From DASRDS01 sp035652495 (GTDB lineage Bacteria > Gemmatimonadota > Gemmatimonadetes > Gemmatimonadales > Gemmatimonadaceae): a stretch of 30,813 nt of DNA. The notes below the pieces were generated by a model that worked only from the letters and a program-made list of their open reading frames with translations, had not been told where the DNA came from and did no database searches. Positions 16,802-25,582 of this stretch are shown here, one piece after another. The stretch lies in NCBI GenBank assembly GCA_035652495.1, contig DASRDS010000044.1, forward strand, positions 1 through 30,813, written 5' to 3'. Numbering within the stretch: the stretch's first letter is position 1; each line of letters opens with the position of its first letter. A program made the translations under genes and the position numbers.

Positions 16802-19437
16802 GGCCCGCCATGAAGATTAACTCTGCGTCGAGATTGCTACGCCTCATTGCAGTTGCGTTCCTGATTTTCAATTCATCTGCGTTGCGGGCGGCGGATACGA
16901 CCAAGCCTACGGCTCCCACAGGGCTTAGCGCGATCGCGGTGAGTGCCCGTCAAGTCAATCTGAATTGGACCGCCTCCACGGACAACGTCGGCGTGACCGC
17001 TTATCTAATAGAGACCTGCCAGGGAAAGAATTGCACTCAGTTTTTCGAGATCGGATCTTCGACCGGTCCGTCATTTACGGATGCCGACACTGCTCCCAGT
17101 ACGATTTATCGATACCGCGTCCGCGCGACCGATGCCGCAGGTAATCTAAGTTCATATTCGAATATTGCAAGCGTCACCACGCCTGGCGTACCGCCAGCTC
17201 CGACGGGTCTCACAGCGACCGTCGTCGGCCTAACCCGTGTGGATTTGCAATGGGCGGCATCGAAGGGCGCGGTTAACTACCGTGTATCCCGCGCGCCCGG
17301 TCAGGGATTCTCATGCTCACAGCTACCCGGGTTCGCCCAGATTGGCACGACGGCAGGTACCACGTTCAGCGATACAACCATCGCCCCGGACGGCATGTAT
17401 TGTTACTATGTCATAGCGGTGGACTCTGCCGGCAATACGAGCGATCCATCCTGGTTCGCGAACGTCAAGGTAGACCAAGTCGCCCCAACCACGCCTGGCG
17501 CGCTCTCGGTGAACTCGGTAACCGCTAGCAGTGTTGGATTGACGTGGACGGCGTCGACGGACAACGTGTCGGTCTCTAGATACGAGGTCCGGCGTTGCCT
17601 GAGTCCTTGCACAATCAATACATATGACCTCGTCGGTCAACCAACGGCTAATGCGTTCAACGATACGACGGTCGCGGCCGCGACGGGTTATCTCTACAAG
17701 GTCGACGCCGTCGACACGTCAGGCAATTCGAGTGCCGACTCGAACGTTGTTTCGGCAACCACTCCGCCGCCCGGTGCTGTTTCGACACTGACACCAACCG
17801 CTTTGAATCTGAATGTCGGCGCATCGGGCACGCTGACCGCCACGTTCACATCGCCTCCCACGGCAGCGGGGACGATATCGATCGCTAACAGCAATTCGGC
17901 AGTCGCGACAGTCCCTGCTACGGTTAGCTTCGTCGCCGGACAAGCGACCGTCGCCATTCCCGTTAGTGCCGTTGCAGCGGGAACAGCGACCGTGACCGCG
18001 TCCGCCAACGGAGGGCAGGCGAACGCGACGGTCAACGTCAACGCATTGCCCACGGTTGCCATCACATCGCCCACAGATGGGGCAGTGCTACAGGGTCCTG
18101 CGACGGTCACGTTGACTGCGACCGCTGCAGACCCGGACGGGACCGTGGCAAGAGTCGAGTTTCTTGACGGTTCGACGCTCGTTGGAACAACGCCGAACCC
18201 ACCGTACAGTGTCACACTCAGCGGCGTCGCGACGGGCAATCATAGTTACACGGCGCGCGCAACCGACAATGCCGGGGCCAGCAGCACGTCCTCCGCCGTG
18301 AATATCACGATCGACGCTGCTCCAAGCGTCGCCATCACTGCTCCAGCAAACGGTACGACTTTCGTTGCGCCGGCCAATATCCCGATAAGCGCGAGCGTCT
18401 CGGATGTGGTCGGCGCGATAACGAAAGTGGAATTCTTCCAGGGAGGCACGCTGATCACGGCGGTTATTGCCCCCCCTTACAGTTTCACTTGGTCGAACGT
18501 CCCCGCCGGGTCCTACAGCGTGACGGCCGTCGCGACAAATGATGCCGGACAGACAACAACGTCAGCCGTAGTCGCGCTTACCGTGAGTCAAGCCGTGGCA
18601 CAGGCACAGATCTATTACATCTATCCCGATCACCTCGATACCCCACGGCTTATCGCCGACGCGAGCGGGACGCCGGTCTGGAGATGGGACAACACCGAGC
18701 CGTTCGGTGATTCGGTGCCGGACAGCAATCCGTCGAACATCGGTCCGTTCGAGTTCGCATTCAGATTCCCCGGGCAGTATGCGGATAGCGACACGGGATT
18801 GGCCTATAACGCCTCGAGAGATTACGACAGGCGGACTGGCCGTTACGTTGAAAGCGATCCGATTGGCCTTCTGGGCGGCCTGGATACGTACGCGTATGTA
18901 AGCGGATACCCGTTAGGTTTCTTCGATGTCGACGGCTTGTTCTGCATGTCGCACAATGAGATTAAGCTGCTCGCCGCCACGGCAGGTGGCGCGACAACCG
19001 GCGGTTTCCTGGGCGGGTGGGGCGGCGCCTTTGTTGGAGGAACCGTTGGATTCGCTGCCGAATTTGCCACGCAGCAGGCCGGATTGAGCGAGAGCGCGCC
19101 CGGACTTTCGGCTGTCGGTGCGGCAGCTGGTTTTGTTGTTAGCAAGGGTTGGCGCGGCAAAGCCGTTGGAGCATTGGCGGGTACATTGGGCGGCTTTGCG
19201 CAATCCCAGTCCGGAGGTGAATTTCAAAACACCATTGCGGGGGCGGCGGGCGGTGGATTAGGGACTTTTGCCGCTGAACAGCTTATCGCCAGCAAACCTT
19301 ATGCGTGGAATGGGACACCTCTATTCAGTGCACTTAAGGGAGGCGCCGCAGGAATCTTGGGCGGTCTCGTACAAGACGCATTGGAGGCAGGATTGAAACA
19401 GTTTGAATGCCCAGAGGATTCACGCTGTGCGAGATAA
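16798..19437 (+). CDS. Exported Fn3/Ig-like protein carrying the RHS core C-terminus, second half of the split RHS
   Basis: The product is 879 residues. ATG 16798 overlaps the previous stop as ATGA; an alternative ATG lies at 16810. Either start gives a Sec signal peptide ending near ALRA (residue ~35). Three fibronectin-III-like domains follow (about 36-130, 131-228, 230-322; for example TPTAPTGLSA-type starts and LNWTASTDNV). Next come a BIG-like domain of the same type as in the first RHS protein (~328-415), two Ig-like domains (~417-600), and then the end of an RHS protein: YYIYPDHLDTPRLIADASG (~605), VWRWDNTEPFG, FRFPGQYADSDTGLAYNASRDYD, GRYVESDPIGLLGGLDTYAYV. The usual DPxGL cleavage motif reads DVDGL. 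The 163-residue tail is Gly/Ala-rich and hydrophobic (GGATTGGFLGGWGGAFVGG) and could insert in membranes. Without the upstream gene this protein has no YD-repeat shell, so it very likely acts as its partner. Confidence 0.9.
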   Translation: MRPAMKINSASRLLRLIAVAFLIFNSSALRAADTTKPTAPTGLSAIAVSARQVNLNWTASTDNVGVTAYLIETCQGKNCTQFFEIGSSTGPSFTDADTAPSTIYRYRVRATDAAGNLSSYSNIASVTTPGVPPAPTGLTATVVGLTRVDLQWAASKGAVNYRVSRAPGQGFSCSQLPGFAQIGTTAGTTFSDTTIAPDGMYCYYVIAVDSAGNTSDPSWFANVKVDQVAPTTPGALSVNSVTASSVGLTWTASTDNVSVSRYEVRRCLSPCTINTYDLVGQPTANAFNDTTVAAATGYLYKVDAVDTSGNSSADSNVVSATTPPPGAVSTLTPTALNLNVGASGTLTATFTSPPTAAGTISIANSNSAVATVPATVSFVAGQATVAIPVSAVAAGTATVTASANGGQANATVNVNALPTVAITSPTDGAVLQGPATVTLTATAADPDGTVARVEFLDGSTLVGTTPNPPYSVTLSGVATGNHSYTARATDNAGASSTSSAVNITIDAAPSVAITAPANGTTFVAPANIPISASVSDVVGAITKVEFFQGGTLITAVIAPPYSFTWSNVPAGSYSVTAVATNDAGQTTTSAVVALTVSQAVAQAQIYYIYPDHLDTPRLIADASGTPVWRWDNTEPFGDSVPDSNPSNIGPFEFAFRFPGQYADSDTGLAYNASRDYDRRTGRYVESDPIGLLGGLDTYAYVSGYPLGFFDVDGLFCMSHNEIKLLAATAGGATTGGFLGGWGGAFVGGTVGFAAEFATQQAGLSESAPGLSAVGAAAGFVVSKGWRGKAVGALAGTLGGFAQSQSGGEFQNTIAGAAGGGLGTFAAEQLIASKPYAWNGTPLFSALKGGAAGILGGLVQDALEAGLKQFECPEDSRCAR

Positions 19438-19639
19438 GTACAAGCGATCTTTGTTGTATCTGGCCGCTCTTCTTTACCTGTTAGGAAGTGGTTGGTTGGT
19501 AAATACGTTCCTGCTTCCGATAATCAGCGATATGGCCTACTGGCTGCGCTATATCGCATGGGCCCTTATTTTTGTTCCATTTATTCTAATCCTGGCCATC
19601 GCTTATGCCGATCGCAACGGAGGCATACATGGCTCCTAG
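19427..19639 (+). CDS. Small two-helix membrane protein, candidate immunity partner
   Basis: The product is 70 residues with two hydrophobic segments (about 9-28, SLLYLAALLYLLGSGWLV, and 37-60, YWLRYIAWALIFVPFILILA), separated by a short polar turn and ending YADRNGGIHGS. The start is chosen at GTG 19427, which has AGAGGA (19413-19418) 8 bases upstream, rather than TTG 19403. It overlaps the last 11 bases of the RHS core gene. Small genes in this place after RHS or other polymorphic-toxin genes often encode immunity proteins. A membrane immunity protein would suit a membrane-active tail like that of the preceding gene. I recognise no family, so the role is inferred from context only. The DNA is visibly AT-richer than its surroundings. 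Confidence 0.6.
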   Translation: MRDKYKRSLLYLAALLYLLGSGWLVNTFLLPIISDMAYWLRYIAWALIFVPFILILAIAYADRNGGIHGS

Positions 19640-19840
19640 GCAACGAGCGACCGACGCGTCGTAAAGGGCGTGTCAGCTGTCGACAGTTGTTCGGCTGAAG
19701 CCGGCCTCGCCGCGTTAATGCGCGCTTAGAGAAGGCGCTGCCGGTGCTTGCGCGCCAAGTAAGGTTGCACCGCCGGTTTTTGTGTAATCTAGGCGGCGCC
19801 TCGCTCCCCTATATCAGAAAATCCTGAAGGAGGATCCCCC
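19640..19840 (+). other. Intergenic region upstream of the propeller gene
   Basis: This stretch holds a ten-base palindrome CTGTCGACAG (19677-19686) and a possible -10 element TGTAAT (19783-19788) without a good -35, so the promoter is uncertain. It ends in a strong ribosome-binding site AAGGAGG (19827-19833), 7 bases before ATG 19841. No terminator was seen after the preceding gene. Confidence 0.4.
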
Positions 19841-20854
19841 ATGCCAGCAATACGTTGGTTGCGTCTTCTGCTGTTGTGCCTCGGCTTGTCGCCCCTGGCT
19901 GCATCCGCCTGGGATCGCGGCGTGGTCGAGCGGTTCGCGACCTTGCCGGTCGGCAGCCACGGCCCGGAGGGCCTCGCCGCCGACAAGGCAGGCAACCTCT
20001 ACGCCACCGAGTTCGACCCCACCGGCACGAAGCCGGGACACATGGACGTCTTCGATAATAGGGGCAACTTCCTGCGCAGGGTCGAGGTCGCGAACTCGAG
20101 CGGCGCACTCCTGGGCCTCGACTTCCATCCGAAGAGCGGCGTGCTGCTGGTGCTCGACTTCGGGGCGGGCAACGTCCTGAGCGTCGATCCGGTAAGCGGC
20201 AAATCGAGCGTATTCGCCTCCACCGGCGCGCAGGGCCTCAACGCCCTGACATTCGACAAGGAAGGGAACGTCTACGTCTCCGATTCGTTCCAGGGAATCA
20301 TCTGGAAGACCGGCCCGACCGGCGGGGCGCTGACGGCATGGGCGACGGACACGAAAGACGAGCCGGTTCTGCACGCGCAGGGCGTTCCGCCGTTCGGCGC
20401 GAACGGCGTGGGGTTCAACAAGGCGTTCGACACGCTGTTCGTCGCGAACACGGGTAACGACACCGTCGTGAGCGTCCCGGCAGCAGGCGGGGTCGTGGGT
20501 CTTGCCAACGTGCTGACCAACAGCATCAACGGCGCCGATGGCCTGATCCTCGACGAGCAGGACAACATCTGGGTCTGCGCGAACCAGGGCGACGAGATCG
20601 TCGTGATCGACAAAACCGGCAAGGTGATCTCGAAGCTCGGCGACTTCGGCGGCATCGACCGCGACGGCGCCCCGATCGGGTTCCTGTTCCCGGCGAGCCT
20701 GGTGCGGCACGGCGGCTTCATCTACGTCACGAACCTCTCGCTCGATCTGCGTCCAGTCGTGAACGCCCAGGCGGTCGACAGCCAGTGGGCGGCGCAGGTA
20801 ACGACGAATACCATCTCGCGCATCAGGGCGCGCATCCTGCCCAATCCCGACTGA
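19841..20854 (+). CDS. Exported SMP-30/NHL-like six-bladed beta-propeller protein
   Basis: The product is 337 residues with a Sec signal peptide (1-23, cleavage near AASA). The mature protein is made of repeating blade segments: GPEGLAADKAGNLYATEFD, LLGLDFHPKSGVLLVLDFGAGNVLSVDPVSG, LNALTFDKEGNVYVSDSFQGIIWK, GANGVGFNKAFDTLFVANTGNDTVVSV, ADGLILDEQDNIWVCANQGDEIVVIDKTG, and FPASLVRHGGFIYVTNLSL. This is the pattern of the SMP-30/gluconolactonase and NHL propellers. Some members are metal-dependent lactonases, others only bind ligands. Acidic residues suitable for metal binding are present (TEFD, NTGND), but the active site cannot be assigned by eye. It stands alone between a promoter-type gap and a terminator, so it is probably a single-gene transcript. 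Confidence 0.85.
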   Translation: MPAIRWLRLLLLCLGLSPLAASAWDRGVVERFATLPVGSHGPEGLAADKAGNLYATEFDPTGTKPGHMDVFDNRGNFLRRVEVANSSGALLGLDFHPKSGVLLVLDFGAGNVLSVDPVSGKSSVFASTGAQGLNALTFDKEGNVYVSDSFQGIIWKTGPTGGALTAWATDTKDEPVLHAQGVPPFGANGVGFNKAFDTLFVANTGNDTVVSVPAAGGVVGLANVLTNSINGADGLILDEQDNIWVCANQGDEIVVIDKTGKVISKLGDFGGIDRDGAPIGFLFPASLVRHGGFIYVTNLSLDLRPVVNAQAVDSQWAAQVTTNTISRIRARILPNPD

Positions 20855-20856
20855 CG

Positions 20857-20871
20857 CGGAAGCCGCTTCCG
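20857..20871. repeat. Palindrome CGGAAGC-C-GCTTCCG, first of a matched pair
   Basis: This perfect 15-base palindrome with a one-base centre lies two bases after the propeller stop codon. It matches the palindrome centred exactly 100 bases further on (20957-20971), except for one symmetrical pair of bases. Confidence 0.7.
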
Positions 20872-20877
20872 TCCATC

Positions 20878-20907
20878 AGGGGGCGCTCATGCGCCCTCTT
20901 TTTTTTT
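20878..20907 (+). terminator. Rho-independent terminator after the propeller gene
   Basis: The stem AGGGGGCGC (20878-20886) pairs with GCGCCCTCT (20891-20899) through nine base pairs including one G-U. The loop is TCAT and a run of eight T follows directly (20900-20907). This is a textbook intrinsic terminator on the plus strand, 23 bases after the stop codon. Confidence 0.9.
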
Positions 20908-20955
20908 GCCGCCGTCCCGCCCGGGCACCTCGGCCGGCGCCGTCCGCTGCGCGAA

Positions 20956-20972
20956 CCGGAAGTCACTTCCGG
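20956..20972. repeat. Palindrome CCGGAAGT-C-ACTTCCGG, second of a matched pair
   Basis: This perfect 17-base palindrome with a one-base centre shares twelve fixed positions (CGGAAG ... CTTCCG) and the central C with the copy at 20857-20871. The C/G pair flanking the centre is replaced by T/A on both sides, so symmetry is kept. Confidence 0.7.
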
Positions 20973-21002
20973 GCGCGACCTCCGGGGACGAAACCTAGAT
21001 TC

Positions 21003-21016
21003 TGCAATCGATTGCA
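21003..21016. promoter_or_regulatory. LacI-family-type operator palindrome
   Basis: TGCAATCGATTGCA is a perfect 14-base palindrome with central CG. It fits the general LacI/GalR-family operator pattern TGNAANCGNTTNCA at every fixed position. It lies 19 bases before a -35-like TTGACG and ~225 bases upstream of the oxidase start, a plausible place for repression or activation of the copper cassette. No LacI-type regulator gene is present in the window. Confidence 0.45.
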
Positions 21017-21240
21017 TATTCGCGATCCTCAACGTTGACGCTCGCATCGACTGTCACTTCTGTCAGCTACCAATTTGATCGGCATCCCCGTACTGTTTCC
21101 GGGCGAGGCACGATCGGCCGGCCGGCCGCTCGTATCGCTTCACAGAGACCCTAGTCAAAAGAGCAGGGTGCAGGGAGCCGAGGCGCGCCGCATATCGGCT
21201 GTGCGGGGCGTTCGTCAACGCAGTAATCGAGGAGGAACGG

Positions 21241-23439
<2,199 letters not shown>

Positions 23440-23452
23440 AAAGGAGAAACCG

Positions 23453-23950
23453 ATGAAATCGAATCGATCGTTCCGGATCTCCGCCGCGGCGGTTTCGATC
23501 GTGGCCGTCGCGGCGGCCGCGATGCTGTGGGCGGGCGTCGCGCCGCCCGCGCAGGCGGTGGTGTCGACGCTGATCAGCTCGGCGACAGGCAGCGTCTCGG
23601 GCTCGGTAGTCGGATCGCCGGAGACGGTGGCGTTCTCCGGCTCGGTCACGATCGGCGCGAAGCGTGTCTCGGATCCGGATTTCTTCGCGCCGGACTCGGT
23701 CGTGCTCTCGATCGACCTGGCCGGGATCACCGGCAAGGGGCAATCGTCGGGCAAGACCTACGTCGTCACCAACCAGGAAGTGGTGATCCGCCGGCTGACG
23801 CAGGTCGACAACGTCGTCGTGACCTTCCCGTTCGCCGCGAGCGGGTCGACCATGCCGACGTCGCCCCGCATCGGCGCCGCCAACGTGGCGCTGAGCTTTG
23901 CGTCCACGGGAGCCGTCACCGCCGCCAAGGTGACCGTCTCGAACCCGTGA
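23453..23950 (+). CDS. Small secreted protein of unknown function in the copper cassette
   Basis: The product is 165 residues. ATG 23453 lies 13 bases after the oxidase stop, with AAAGGAG just upstream. Residues 1-35 are a Sec signal peptide (cleavage near PAQA). The mature 130 residues are beta-rich, with alternating Ser/Val/Thr strands (SVSGSVVGSPETVAFSGSV, VVLSIDLAGITGKGQSSGK, VVTNQEVVIRRLTQVDNVVV, ANVALSFASTGAVTAAKVTV). There is no Cys or His, so it is unlikely to bind copper itself. I recognise no family; a periplasmic structural or binding role is possible. Operon position links it to the oxidase. Confidence 0.85.
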   Translation: MKSNRSFRISAAAVSIVAVAAAAMLWAGVAPPAQAVVSTLISSATGSVSGSVVGSPETVAFSGSVTIGAKRVSDPDFFAPDSVVLSIDLAGITGKGQSSGKTYVVTNQEVVIRRLTQVDNVVVTFPFAASGSTMPTSPRIGAANVALSFASTGAVTAAKVTVSNP

Positions 23951-23965
23951 CTTGAAGCACGGCAC

Positions 23966-24000
23966 AGGCCGCGGGCCGCTCACGAGGCGGCCCGCGGTCT
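23966..24000. other. Strong GC stem-loop between the secreted-protein and Sco genes
   Basis: A 14-base-pair stem with one G-U pair (23966-23979 with 23987-24000) and a seven-base loop TCACGAG fills most of the gap. No T tract follows, so it is more likely an mRNA stabiliser or attenuator than an intrinsic terminator. Confidence 0.6.
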
Positions 24001-24031
24001 CCGATCGACCGAAGCCATGGAGAACAGCATC

Positions 24032-24952
24032 ATGCGGGGAAATATTCTTGCGAGCGCGGCATTGTGCGCCGCCGTGCTCGCGGGCGCGCAACCGGCGCTC
24101 GCGCAGAACCGTTACGGGGCGAACTACTTTCCCAACGTCGTCCTGACGACGCACGAAGGGAAGCAAGTACGCTTCTACGACGACGTGCTGAAGGGCAAGT
24201 CGGTCGCGATCAACATCATGTACACGAGCTGCAAGGACGAGTGTCCGCTCGAGACCGCGCGGCTCGCGCAGCTGCAGCGGCGCCTCGGCGAGCGCATGGG
24301 CCGCGACATCCACTTCTATTCCATCTCGATCGACCCGAAGCACGACACGCCCGCGGTGCTGAAGGCGTACATGGAGAAGTTCGGGATCGGCCCGGGCTGG
24401 ACGTTTCTCACGGGCAAGGCCGAGGACATCCGCGTGGTCACCAAGAAGCTGGGCCTCTCGCGCTACAGCGACGCGTCCAGCAAGGACGGGCACACCGCGA
24501 GCCTCATGATCGGCAACGAGCCGTCGGGCCAGTGGATGCGGAACTCCGCGGTCGACGATCCGCAGTTCCTGCACAACACGATGATCACGTTCTTCGGCTG
24601 GACCGACCCGACGCCGCACGCGAGCTACGCCGAGGCCGCGCCGCTCGATATCGGCAAGGGACAGTTTCTTTTCCAGAGCCGCTGCAGCGCCTGCCATACG
24701 ATCGGCGAGGGCGACAAGGTGGGCCCGGACCTGATGGGCGTCACCGAGCGGCGCGGGCGAGCCTGGCTCGCAAGCTACATCCTCGCGCCGGATAAAGTGC
24801 TGGCGCAGCGCGATCCCGTGGCGATGCAGCTCTACGAGAAATACCGCGAGGTGCGCATGCCGAACCTGAGGCTCGGCGCGCCGGACGTCGCCGATGTCAT
24901 GTCGTACCTGGAGAAGCAGGGCGCGCACGACCACTCGGCGCACAAGCACTGA
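24032..24952 (+). CDS. Sco/SenC copper chaperone fused to a cytochrome c domain
   Basis: The product is 306 residues from ATG 24032, preferred because GGAG (24019-24022) lies upstream and the result is a standard Sec signal (MRGNILASAALCAAVLAGAQ, cleavage near ALA). ATG 24017 would add only five residues. The Sco thioredoxin-like domain contains the copper motif CKDEC (C67, C71), the family segment SISIDPKHDTPAVLKAYMEKFG, and the third copper ligand in DGHTASLMIG (H154). A linker leads to a class I cytochrome c domain with the haem motif CSACH (218-222) and a likely axial Met in VRMPNL (near 275). The chain ends in a His-rich tail (HDHSAHKH) that may bind metal. Sco proteins deliver copper or reduce disulfides in cuproenzymes; the haem domain could pass electrons. 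Being next to a multicopper oxidase suggests it serves that enzyme, although cytochrome oxidase is the usual client. Confidence 0.93.
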   Translation: MRGNILASAALCAAVLAGAQPALAQNRYGANYFPNVVLTTHEGKQVRFYDDVLKGKSVAINIMYTSCKDECPLETARLAQLQRRLGERMGRDIHFYSISIDPKHDTPAVLKAYMEKFGIGPGWTFLTGKAEDIRVVTKKLGLSRYSDASSKDGHTASLMIGNEPSGQWMRNSAVDDPQFLHNTMITFFGWTDPTPHASYAEAAPLDIGKGQFLFQSRCSACHTIGEGDKVGPDLMGVTERRGRAWLASYILAPDKVLAQRDPVAMQLYEKYREVRMPNLRLGAPDVADVMSYLEKQGAHDHSAHKH

Positions 24953-24959
24953 CCGCCGC

Positions 24960-25580
24960 TCAGCGCGCGGGCTGCGGCGCCTTCATCGGCGCGATCGGCT
25001 GCTGCGGGTTCGCCGCGCCCGGCGCGGGCGCGCCCGGCACGAGCGCCTGCTGCTTCGACGGGTCGTAGACGAACTTCCAGTCCGAGTACTTCTCGGCGCC
25101 CTCGAACGCCTTGTTGCGCAGGTCGAAGCCGGCGGTCTTCATCGGCTTCACGTCGGAGAGGCTGTAGACGCCCATGACCCCGCCGTCGGGCGCCTTGACG
25201 ACGCCCCACTCGGCGCTGCCGGTCACCGGGTCGAAATAGAGGCGGCGCAGGTAGCGCTCGACGTTCGGCTTGCGCGGATCCTTCAGCAGATCCTCGAGCG
25301 TGCGCGGATACTGCCGCGGTCCGGAGAGATAGTAGCGCTCGATCGCGCGCCGGTACTGGCTGCCCGCGTACAGGAGCTGCGACTCCTTGTCGCGCAGCGC
25401 CGCGGTGTGCCAGACCTCGCCGGTGACCGCGAGCCCGATGCCGATGAAGGCGACGGCGAAGAGGATCGTCAGATAGGTAAAGCCCGACTGCCTGTCATTC
25501 TGAGCGCAGCGAAGAATCTGCTTTTTGCGGGCGCCGAACAGCAGATCCTTCGCTTCGCTCAGGATGACGGCAGCTCGCAT
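24960..25580 (-). CDS. Type II secretion-like pseudopilin lacking Glu5, with repeat-derived leader
   Basis: The product is 206 residues from ATG 25580; GTG codons at 25589 and 25586 are alternatives. The prepilin site is SGFTYLTILFAVAFIGIGLA: cleavage after G, Phe+1, then a hydrophobic helix. Position +5 is Thr instead of the near-invariant Glu, as in tip-type minor pseudopilins such as GspK, though this protein is shorter. The leader is about 33 residues, far longer than usual, because it is encoded by a palindromic repeat element (25494-25568). The mature region includes QYRRAIERYYLSGPRQYPRTLEDLLKDPR and DPVTGSAEWGVV, typical of GspG/GspH-like pseudopilins, and ends in a Pro/Ala/Gln tail. 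It is the last gene of the operon and converges with the Sco gene, leaving only seven bases between stops. Confidence 0.85.
   Translation of the reverse strand: MRAAVILSEAKDLLFGARKKQILRCAQNDRQSGFTYLTILFAVAFIGIGLAVTGEVWHTAALRDKESQLLYAGSQYRRAIERYYLSGPRQYPRTLEDLLKDPRKPNVERYLRRLYFDPVTGSAEWGVVKAPDGGVMGVYSLSDVKPMKTAGFDLRNKAFEGAEKYSDWKFVYDPSKQQALVPGAPAPGAANPQQPIAPMKAPQPAR
25494..25568. repeat. Palindromic dispersed-type repeat inside the pseudopilin leader
   Basis: Two 29-base arms (25494-25522 and 25540-25568) are inverted copies matching at 26 of 29 positions, with a 17-base loop. Right-arm core on the plus strand: CCTTCGCTTCGCTCAGGATG. The peptide it encodes on the minus strand (ILSEAKDLLF ... 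KQILRCAQND) is of a type I remember seeing repeatedly as a translated intergenic repeat in many unrelated bacterial genomes. It is in frame with the pseudopilin and supplies its leader. Confidence 0.75.
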
Positions 25581-25582
25581 CG

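Larger units (their letters stand above)
20908..21240. other. Gene-free regulatory region upstream of the multicopper oxidase
   Basis: This 333-base gap contains the second CGGAAG palindrome (20956-20972), a LacI-type palindrome (21003-21016), a perfect -35-like TTGACG (21035-21040) with only a weak -10 around 21058, a direct repeat CTGTCA at 21051 and 21060, and a GC-only palindrome CGGCCGGCCGGCCG (21115-21128). It ends in the SD AGGAGG (21230-21235). No convincing ORF or RNA gene was seen. Confidence 0.6.

Noticed and set aside
19764..19790. Promoter TTGCAC/TAATCT before the propeller gene
   Set aside because: The spacing is about 14 bases, too short for sigma70; only a possible -10 remains.
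21115..21128. CGGCCGGCCGGCCG palindrome as a regulator site
   Set aside because: It is a simple GC dinucleotide-like run, expected by chance in DNA of this composition.
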